From an uncultured cyanobacterium (GTDB lineage: Bacteria; Cyanobacteriota; Cyanobacteriia; PCC-6307; Cyanobiaceae): 11,858 nt of DNA. Of the stretch, positions 7,030-11,858 are shown piece by piece (positions within the stretch are counted from its first letter, which is position 1; the number at the start of each line of letters is the position of its first letter). The notes below the pieces were generated by a model, which searched no databases, was not told the origin of the DNA, and saw only the letters and a list, made by a program, of their open reading frames with translations. Location of the stretch: contig CAIZOZ010000096.1 of the NCBI GenBank assembly GCA_903934745.1, forward strand, positions 1 through 11,858, in the 5' to 3' direction. Both the position numbers and the translations under genes were made by a program.

Positions 7030-7831
7030 GGCCCTCGAGGCTCCCTTCGATCGACCGGATGCCGGCTTCAATGATCGGCCCGGCTGGACCTGGGTGGGAA
7101 CCTACGGCGGCCACTACTTGCAGGCCGATCGGCTCTCGGCGTTTGAGCATGGCTTTTTCACCCGCCAGTGGCAAGGCCGCGGCCCGGGCGAGCTGGCCGG
7201 CTACCTGAGTGCCGGGATCAGTGTGCACCGAACCCAGCAGATTCACAGTGCCGTGGTGCTCTCAACGGCCGAGGCCAGCTCTGAACCCTGGCCTGATGCT
7301 GATGGGCTGGTCAGTGATGGCGGTGGTCAGAGTCTCTGGGTCTGCGGTGCCGACTGCACCCCCGTGCTGATCGCCGATCCCCACAGCGGACGGGTGGCGG
7401 CCTGCCATGCCGGCTGGCGTGGTGTGGCGGGTCGCATCCTGCCGGTGGCGATGGCTCGCCTCGCCGCCGCCGGATCCAAACCCGCCGATCTGCTGGTGGC
7501 CCTTGGCCCTTGTGTCAGTGGACCCAACTACCAGGTGGAGCGGCCCGTGAGCCTGGAGGTGGCGGCCTCCCTGCACAGCCACGGCAGCCAAAACGAGGCG
7601 GCCCTGCAGGAGCTGATCGCCTGCGGCGCTCTGCTGGCCGACCCCGATCCCCACCACGATCGCCTTGATCTGCGCAGCGCCATCGTGCGGCAACTGGAAA
7701 ACGCCGGCGTTCCGAGTGATTCCATTGCAGTTTGTCCCCTGTGCACGGTTGCTGAACCAGCTTTATTCCATTCCTGGCGTCGGGATCAGGTCAAGGCGGT
7801 GCAGTGGAGTGGCATCATCTCCCAGGGCTGA
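7022..7831 (+). CDS. pgeF: Purine nucleoside phosphorylase/adenosine deaminase-like enzyme, PgeF/YfiH (laccase-domain) family
   Basis: A 269-residue protein of the COG1496 family (formerly DUF152 or 'polyphenol oxidase, laccase domain'). Zinc-site motifs are all present: RTQQIHS with His75, CGADCTPVLIADP (108-120) with Cys112, and CHAGWRG (128-134) with His129. The C-terminal region has CPLCTVAE followed by FHSWRRD (249-255), the expected end of the family apart from a short tail. Characterised members act on purine nucleosides (phosphorolysis, deamination), and the E. coli homolog has been linked to correcting peptidoglycan precursor errors. The laccase name is probably misleading. The ATG at 7022 lies inside the end of the Tab2 gene (8-base overlap). 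The frame is open further upstream, but that would overlap Tab2 by some 200 bases, and the chosen N-terminus leaves a sensible tail before the fold. Confidence 0.88.
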   Translation: MAEALEAPFDRPDAGFNDRPGWTWVGTYGGHYLQADRLSAFEHGFFTRQWQGRGPGELAGYLSAGISVHRTQQIHSAVVLSTAEASSEPWPDADGLVSDGGGQSLWVCGADCTPVLIADPHSGRVAACHAGWRGVAGRILPVAMARLAAAGSKPADLLVALGPCVSGPNYQVERPVSLEVAASLHSHGSQNEAALQELIACGALLADPDPHHDRLDLRSAIVRQLENAGVPSDSIAVCPLCTVAEPALFHSWRRDQVKAVQWSGIISQG

Positions 7832-8067
7832 GCGGCCAGAGGCTGGACATCTTCCCGGGCTGAGCACAACGCTACTGAAAGCAGGTCGCTAGTGACGGCT
7901 GGGCAGTGGAACCCGGCGAGTGGTTGCCGAATCGCCATAGCCCAAGCCAAACCAGATGGCGAGCCTGGACATGGCTCCGAGTGGCGCACATGTAAGGGCG
8001 AGACTCTGCTGCGACTTGCAAAAGGTGCCACGGGGTGAGATGATGCAGATGTTGCATAAATGAGCAC
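7832..8067 (+). promoter_or_regulatory. Spacer between pgeF and the cyAbrB gene with small inverted repeats
   Basis: These 236 bases hold no convincing gene. TCGCCAT (7932-7938) pairs with ATGGCGA (7956-7962) over a 17-base loop, and GAGCC (7961-7965) with GGCTC (7973-7977) over 7 bases; the two stems share two bases and so compete. GGGCTGAGC occurs twice (7825-7833, spanning the pgeF stop, and 7857-7865). CTGGACAT also occurs twice (7843-7850 and 7965-7972). No stem is followed by a T-run, so no standard terminator is seen. The last 50 bases before the regulator are AT-richer and probably contain its promoter; TTGCAA (8016-8021) and CATAAA (8055-8060) are weak candidates with wrong mutual spacing. 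Confidence 0.4.
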
Positions 8068-8072
8068 ATGCT
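8043..8072. promoter_or_regulatory. Two palindromes over the cyAbrB start, possible operator
   Basis: ATGCA (8043-8047), five bases, TGCAT (8053-8057) form one inverted repeat. AGCA (8063-8066), two bases, TGCT (8069-8072) form a second that covers the start codon at 8068. The spacing between the two dyad centres (8050 and 8067.5) is about 17 bases. The CATAAA -10-like element (8055-8060) overlaps the first. A regulator binding here could block its own transcription, which would fit known autoregulation of AbrB-type proteins. No binding data support this; the half-sites are short. Confidence 0.3.
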
Positions 8073-8430
8073 TACCGGAATCGAGCTTCTTGCCAAGGTC
8101 AAGGAGATGGGAGATGTCAGCAAGTCAGACCTGGTCAGGGCCTGCGGCTATGTCTCCGCCAAGCGGGATGGGACCGAACGGTTGAACTTCACCGCCTTCT
8201 ATGAAGCACTGCTCAATGCCAAGGGCGTCGACTTCGGCACCGCACCCAAAGCCGGAAAGGCAGGCCGCAAGCTCAGTTTCAACACCAAAGTTCAGTTCAA
8301 CGGCAACCTGATGGTGGGCAAGGCCTACACGGCCATGCTTGACCTCAAGCCCGGTGACGAATTCGAAATCAAGCTCGGTCGCAAGCAGATTCGTCTCGTT
8401 CCCCTGGGAGCCGAGGACGAAGAAGGTTGA
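8068..8430 (+). CDS. cyAbrB family transcriptional regulator (AbrB-like DNA-binding domain)
   Basis: A 120-residue protein of the cyanobacterial AbrB family. The N-terminal part (1-55, LTGIELLAKVKEMGDVSKSDLVRACGY) resembles the family's conserved helical region. The C-terminal AbrB-like domain (about 66-112) has GRKLSF, NGNLMVGKAYT and LKPGDEFEIKLGRKQI. Unlike Bacillus AbrB, cyanobacterial members carry the DNA-binding domain at the C-terminus. Relatives in Synechocystis (Sll0359, Sll0822) bind DNA broadly and tune carbon and nitrogen metabolism. The start is the ATG at 8068. An ATG at 8060 is out of frame. No Shine-Dalgarno sequence is present, and a -10-like element sits so close that the message could be nearly leaderless. 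The last 62 bases overlap the convergent dehydrogenase gene. Confidence 0.92.
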   Translation: MLTGIELLAKVKEMGDVSKSDLVRACGYVSAKRDGTERLNFTAFYEALLNAKGVDFGTAPKAGKAGRKLSFNTKVQFNGNLMVGKAYTAMLDLKPGDEFEIKLGRKQIRLVPLGAEDEEG

Positions 8431-10081
8431 TCGCAATCGCCTCCGCCAGGCGGATGCCATCGATCGCGGCGGAGAGAATTCCGCCGGCATAACCAGCACC
8501 TTCACCCCCTGGGTAGAGCCCGGGGGTGTTGGTGCTTTCGCGTGTTGACCCATCGCGGTTCAGCCGCAGCGGTGAGGAGGTGCGCGTTTCGACGCCCGTG
8601 ATCAGAATGCCAGGGCCGCTATAGCCCGGAATGCGACGTTCAAAGGCGGGAAGTGCCTCTTTGAGGGCGGCGATCACGAAATCAGGCAGACACGAATCCA
8701 GTTCGCTCAGCCGAATGCCCGGTTGATACGAGGCCTCCACGCCGCCCTTGCTGGTGTGACTGCTGCGGCCAGCGAGAAAATCCGGCACCCACTGGGCCGG
8801 GGCGCGGTAATCACCGCCGCCGGCCGCGAACGCCTGCTGTTCCCAATGTCGCTGGAAGGCAATACCCGCCAACGGATCGCCTGGGGTCTGGCCCCAGGGC
8901 TCCAGATCCTCAAGGGTCACGTTCACCACCAGGGCACTGTTGGCATTGCGTTCATTGCGGGAGTGCTGGCTCATGCCATTGGTGACGACGCAACCCCGCT
9001 CCGAGGTGGCCCCCACCACCAGGCCGCCTGGACACATGCAGAAGCTGTAGACATCGCGGCCGCCGGCGATGTGGTGGACGAGCTTGTACTCGGCCGGCCC
9101 CAGGCGCGGATGACCGGCCGCTGCGCCCCAGCGGGCCCGGTCGATCAGTGGCTGGGGATGTTCAATCCGCACCCCGATCGCAAACGGCTTGGGCTGCATC
9201 GCCACCCCCTGCCGATGCAGCGCCGCGAAGCTGTCGCGGGCACTGTGACCTGGAGCGAAGGCGACGTGATCGGTGGTGATGATCTCGCCACTGGCCAGCT
9301 TCACACCGCGCACCTGCCGCGAAAGGCCGGGCTCCAGCACCAGCTCCTGCACCAGGCAGCCAAAGCGCACCTCCCCCCCCAGCGCTTCGACATGCGCCCG
9401 CAGGCCCCGCACCACCGTGGCCAGCTTGAAGGTACCGATGTGGGGCCGGTGCAAGGTGAGGATCTCGGCGTTGGCGCCAGCAGCCACCAACTCTTCGAGC
9501 ACCTTGCGCACCAGGCGAGGATCCTCGCTGACCTGGCTGTAGAGCTTGCCATCGGAGAAGGTGCCGGCTCCGCCTTCCCCGAACTGGGCATTGGATTCGG
9601 GGTCGAACGGCTGGCTGCCGCGCCAGAAGCCGAAGGTGTCGGCACTGCGTTGCTTCACCGGTTTGCCCCGTTCCAGCAGCAACGGACGCAGGCCCATCTG
9701 GGCCAGCAACAAGGCGGCGAAGTAGCCGCACGGGCCTGCCCCTACCACCACCGGTCGCCGTTTGAAAGCCTCGGCCACCGCCGCCGAACCATCCCCTGCT
9801 TTGGCGACAAATTGGTAAGCCGTATCCGGTGCCGGTCGCAGATGGGGATCGCCGGCGAAGCGCTTCAGCAAGCGCTGTTGCTCGGCGCCGCTGAGGGCCA
9901 GGTCGAGGTCAAGGCTGTAGACGAGGGCGATCGCCCCATGCCGGCGCGCATCCACACTGCACTTCACCAGCTGATGACGGCGCAACGCCTGCGGCGGCAG
10001 CTGCAGGCGGCGGCACACGGCGGCACTGAGCTCAGCGTCCGTGTGATTCAGGGGTAATTTCAGCTCACTCAGACGCAGCAA
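8369..10081 (-). CDS. FAD-dependent dehydrogenase (COG2509-type NAD(P)/FAD oxidoreductase)
   Basis: A 570-residue flavoprotein when started at the TTG at 10081 (MLRLSELKLPLNH), which fits the family N-terminus; a TTG at 10105 adds 8 residues and is also possible. Residues 1-100 form the small N-terminal domain typical of this family. The FAD-binding Rossmann motif VVVGAGPCGYFAALLLA is near 111-127, followed by LLLERG. Then come FGEGGAGTFSDGKLYS (167-182), CPGGLVVGATSE in the second half, and the C-terminal FAD motif PGLYPGGEGAGYAGGILSAA. The substrate is unknown; the family is usually annotated only as a dehydrogenase or oxidoreductase. The last 20 residues after the family's usual end are encoded antisense to the 3' end of the cyAbrB gene. 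Upstream lies a roughly 500-base region with no long gene. Confidence 0.88.
   Translation of the reverse strand: MLRLSELKLPLNHTDAELSAAVCRRLQLPPQALRRHQLVKCSVDARRHGAIALVYSLDLDLALSGAEQQRLLKRFAGDPHLRPAPDTAYQFVAKAGDGSAAVAEAFKRRPVVVGAGPCGYFAALLLAQMGLRPLLLERGKPVKQRSADTFGFWRGSQPFDPESNAQFGEGGAGTFSDGKLYSQVSEDPRLVRKVLEELVAAGANAEILTLHRPHIGTFKLATVVRGLRAHVEALGGEVRFGCLVQELVLEPGLSRQVRGVKLASGEIITTDHVAFAPGHSARDSFAALHRQGVAMQPKPFAIGVRIEHPQPLIDRARWGAAAGHPRLGPAEYKLVHHIAGGRDVYSFCMCPGGLVVGATSERGCVVTNGMSQHSRNERNANSALVVNVTLEDLEPWGQTPGDPLAGIAFQRHWEQQAFAAGGGDYRAPAQWVPDFLAGRSSHTSKGGVEASYQPGIRLSELDSCLPDFVIAALKEALPAFERRIPGYSGPGILITGVETRTSSPLRLNRDGSTRESTNTPGLYPGGEGAGYAGGILSAAIDGIRLAEAIAINLLRPRLPGERDESACDRA
9927..9934. repeat. 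HIP1 octamer GCGATCGC, copy 3
   Basis: Third perfect HIP1 copy, near the 5' end of the FAD-dependent dehydrogenase gene. Confidence 0.85.
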
Positions 10082-10325
10082 GGGTTCTCTCAGGGCAGGG
10101 GGCAATCAGGACGGGGGGATCCAGGCTAAGAACGGCAAGGGCGACCCATTCCGGGGCTGCCTGGCCTGGGCTGGGCTGAATCGGGAGGATCGACCGACAG
10201 GATTGCCGATTCCGAGCACCATCAATCTTTCTATACGTCCGTGCAGGACCCAGGGGCCAGAAAGTCCCCGTGGCAAATCCGCTGAAATCGAGACCTGGCG
10301 GCGGCAGCACCTCGTGGGAGGTGCC

Positions 10326-10529
10326 ATGGTGGAAAGATCTTTCTTGCGCCAACCCAACCGCGCTCTTCCCATGGGCATCGCCCACTGCCCCCTCTGCGTC
10401 GGTCTGGCGATTCTGTCGGTGGTGCGCTCCAGCGCCTGTGCTCTGTTGCTCTGGCAGTGGATCCAGCCGCAGATCCAAGCGTCCTTTGCCGCTGGCGGTA
10501 CTCCCAGCAGCCTGCGCCCCGCACTCTGA
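10326..10529 (+). CDS. Candidate small membrane protein, 67 residues, unknown
   Basis: An ATG at 10326 follows GGGAGG (10316-10321) with a 4-base spacer, a better ribosome binding site than most of the long genes in this window have. The product has a basic N-terminus (VERSFLRQPNRALPMG), a motif HCPLC (20-24), one hydrophobic stretch that could cross the membrane (about 25-46, VGLAILSVVRSSACALLLWQWI) and a short polar tail. Third codon positions are mostly G or C, as in neighbouring genes, though the high GC of the region makes this weak evidence. The frame is open upstream to 10203, but the binding site favours the later start. I do not recognise the protein. It could also be a chance open frame in the leader region of the dehydrogenase gene. 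Confidence 0.35.
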   Translation: MVERSFLRQPNRALPMGIAHCPLCVGLAILSVVRSSACALLLWQWIQPQIQASFAAGGTPSSLRPAL

Positions 10530-10547
10530 GGGCCTCCCTGAGCAAGC

Positions 10548-10561
10548 GCCCCTGAAGGGGC
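10548..10561. terminator. Short GC hairpin after ppsA, weak terminator candidate
   Basis: GCCCC (10548-10552), loop TGAA, GGGGC (10557-10561) make a perfect 5-bp hairpin. It lies 27 bases past the ppsA stop and also 18 bases past the end of the small plus-strand frame, so it could serve either strand. No T-run follows on either side, so intrinsic termination is doubtful. Confidence 0.25.
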
Positions 10562-10588
10562 AGGGTGTGAGCCTGCTGACAGCCCGAG

Positions 10589-11858
10589 TCAGGAGCTGAG
10601 CTGCTGTTCCAGTTCGGCCACCAGCAGGCGGGTGCGCACAATGGCGTCGGGGTTGAGGCTGATCGAATCGATGCCCTCCTCCACCAGAAAGCGCGCAAAC
10701 TCGGGATAGTCGCTGGGGGCCTGGCCACAGATACCGATCTTGCGGCCGCAGCGTTTGGCGCTCTGGATCGCCAGCCGGATCATCGCCTTGACCGTGGCAT
10801 GGCGCTCGTCGAACAGCTCGGCCACCAGGGCTGAATCGCGATCCAGGCCCAGGGTGAGCTGGGTGAGGTCGTTGGAGCCGATCGAGAAGCCATCGAAACG
10901 CTGGGCGAAGGCCTCAGCGCCGATCACATTGCTGGGCAGCTCACACATCACATACACCTCCAGGCCGTTCTGGCCGCGCACCAGGCCAGCCTTCGCCATC
11001 TCCGCCAGCACCCGGTCGCCCTCCTCCGGGGTGCGGCAGAAGGGCACCATCGCAATCGCATTGGTGAGCCCCATCGTCTCGCGCACCCGCCGCAACGCCT
11101 GACATTCGAGCGCAAAGGCCTGTCGGAAGCCCTCGGCGTAGTAGCGGGAGGCCCCACGCCAGCCGATCATCGGGTTTTCTTCGCTGGGCTCAAAGGCAGC
11201 ACCGCCGAGCAGGCGGGCGTATTCGTTGCTCTTGAAATCGGAGAAGCGCAGAATCACCGGCTTCGGGAAGAAGGCCGCCGCGATCCGCCCCATCCCCTGG
11301 CTGAGTAGATCGACGTAGTAGTCGGCTGGATTGGCGTAGTGGCGGGTGAGTTCAGCAATGGCGGCCCGCTCCGCTGCATCGGCCACCTGCTCGGGCTGGA
11401 GCAGGGCCATCGGATGGACACGGATGTGGTTGGCGATGATGAATTCCAGCCGGGCCAGGCCGACGCCATCGCAGGGAATCGCCGCCAGGTTGAAAGCCTC
11501 CTCCGGATTGCCCACATTCATCAGGATCTGGGTGCGGGTGGCGGGCAGATTGTCGAGGCGCTGTTCGTCCACATGGAAGGGGAGCGCGCCGCGGTAGACG
11601 TGGCCCACATCCCCCTCGCAGCAGCTGATCGTGATCGTGTCGCCATCGACGATGCGACGGCTGCCATCGCCGGTGCCGACGATCGCCGTGATGCCCATCT
11701 CGCGGGCAATGATCGCCGCATGGCAGGTGCGGCCCCCCTGGTCGGTGACGACGCCACTGGCTTTTTTGAGAATCGGCTCCCAGTCCGGATCGGTACGCAC
11801 CGTGACCAGCAGATCGCCGGCCTCAAAGCGCTGGATCTCGGAGGGATCGTTGATCACC
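10589..11858 (-). CDS. ppsA: Phosphoenolpyruvate synthase, C-terminal part (5' end outside window)
   Basis: The last 422 residues of PEP synthase (full length is usually about 790-850), cut by the right edge. It converts pyruvate, ATP and water to phosphoenolpyruvate, AMP and phosphate. Seen: the phosphohistidine (swivelling) domain with GGRTCHAAIIAREMG, where His46 of the fragment is the phosphorylated residue, and the PEP/pyruvate-binding barrel with FMNVGNPE-like LMNVGNPEEAF, LEFIIANHIRVHP, GSNDLTQLTLGLDRDS and GICGQAPSDYPEF, which holds the catalytic cysteine (about 377). The segment ends in SLNPDAIV and a helical tail. The valine codon at the window edge lies inside the family sequence, so the true start is further right. 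It is transcribed toward the dehydrogenase gene, 507 bases away. Confidence 0.96.
   Translation of the reverse strand, partial: VINDPSEIQRFEAGDLLVTVRTDPDWEPILKKASGVVTDQGGRTCHAAIIAREMGITAIVGTGDGSRRIVDGDTITISCCEGDVGHVYRGALPFHVDEQRLDNLPATRTQILMNVGNPEEAFNLAAIPCDGVGLARLEFIIANHIRVHPMALLQPEQVADAAERAAIAELTRHYANPADYYVDLLSQGMGRIAAAFFPKPVILRFSDFKSNEYARLLGGAAFEPSEENPMIGWRGASRYYAEGFRQAFALECQALRRVRETMGLTNAIAMVPFCRTPEEGDRVLAEMAKAGLVRGQNGLEVYVMCELPSNVIGAEAFAQRFDGFSIGSNDLTQLTLGLDRDSALVAELFDERHATVKAMIRLAIQSAKRCGRKIGICGQAPSDYPEFARFLVEEGIDSISLNPDAIVRTRLLVAELEQQLSS

Larger units (their letters stand above)
10082..10588. other. Region of about 500 bases without a long gene, between ppsA and the FAD dehydrogenase
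   Basis: On the minus strand this is the ppsA downstream region and the leader and promoter region of the dehydrogenase gene. On the plus strand it contains one candidate small gene, listed separately. The most AT-rich patch is 10221-10236 (ATCAATCTTTCTATAC). It offers TATACG on the plus strand (10232-10237) and TATAGA on the minus strand (10230-10235), but neither has a -35 element at normal spacing. A short GC hairpin lies at 10548-10561. No repeats, tRNA or riboswitch fold was recognised. Confidence 0.5.

Noticed and set aside
7872..8123. Minus-strand open frame of 83 codons across the pgeF-cyAbrB spacer
   Set aside because: It overlaps the start of the cyAbrB gene, has no ribosome binding site and shows no recognisable sequence; it is best seen as chance.
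8723..10057. Long open frame on the plus strand (444 codons) opposite the FAD dehydrogenase
   Set aside because: Antisense shadow of a clear flavoprotein gene, rich in His, Gln and Ala, with no recognisable domain and no ribosome binding site that I could see.
10576..10592. CTGAC/GTCAG stem over the ppsA stop codon as terminator
   Set aside because: Only five pairs with low GC content, overlapping the stop codon and with no T-run; it is too weak to call.
10270..10599. Plus-strand frame of 109 codons overlapping the candidate small gene in another frame
   Set aside because: It is rich in Ser, Pro and Trp in the way of an off-frame reading, and it runs into the end of ppsA. The frame starting at 10326 has the better binding site and a coherent hydrophobic segment.
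1..11858. CRISPR arrays, tRNA genes, insertion sequences, integrases, toxin-antitoxin or defence genes
   Set aside because: None was seen. There are no regularly spaced repeats, no cloverleaf patterns I could recognise, and no proteins with transposase, integrase, nuclease or toxin motifs.

Overview
The window is a GC-rich stretch of ordinary cyanobacterial chromosome. It most likely comes from a picocyanobacterium of the Cyanobium / high-GC Synechococcus group. The reasons are the adjacent acyl-ACP reductase and aldehyde-deformylating oxygenase (cyanobacterial alkane synthesis), a cyAbrB-type regulator, a Tab2 photosystem-translation factor, an S1-domain protein of the cyanobacterial 'homolog B' type, and three HIP1 octamers (GCGATCGC). 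No tRNA, rRNA, CRISPR array, transposase, phage gene or clear sign of recent transfer was seen.

Left block (1-4680, all on the minus strand, transcribed right to left): creatininase-family metallohydrolase, ado, aar, accA, a short-chain dehydrogenase, and the first 17 codons of a gene that is probably folE. Spacers are 34, 88, 19, 24 and 7 bases, so this reads as one transcription unit or a few overlapping ones. AccA helps make malonyl-CoA for fatty-acid synthesis, AAR reduces the acyl-ACP product to an aldehyde, and ADO turns the aldehyde into a C(n-1) alkane. The roles of the creatininase-like enzyme and the dehydrogenase are unknown.

Middle block (4757-7831, plus strand, divergent from the left block across 76 bases): an S1-domain RNA-binding protein, a Tab2 family protein and a PgeF/YfiH-type purine nucleoside enzyme. 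The reading frames overlap by 4 and 8 bases, which suggests translational coupling. The first two genes point to mRNA binding and translation control of photosystem genes.

Right block: after a 236-base spacer with several small inverted repeats comes a cyAbrB-type regulator (plus strand). Its 3' end overlaps by 62 bases the 3' end of a convergent FAD-dependent dehydrogenase (minus strand). A region of about 500 bases follows with no long gene. It holds one possible 67-residue membrane protein with a good ribosome binding site. The window ends inside ppsA (phosphoenolpyruvate synthase, minus strand), of which the C-terminal 422 residues are present.

I found no convincing undescribed multi-gene system. 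The points most worth a second look are the cyAbrB / dehydrogenase tail-to-tail overlap, the palindromes over the cyAbrB start, the structured ado-aar spacer, the coupled S1-Tab2-PgeF operon and the candidate small membrane protein.
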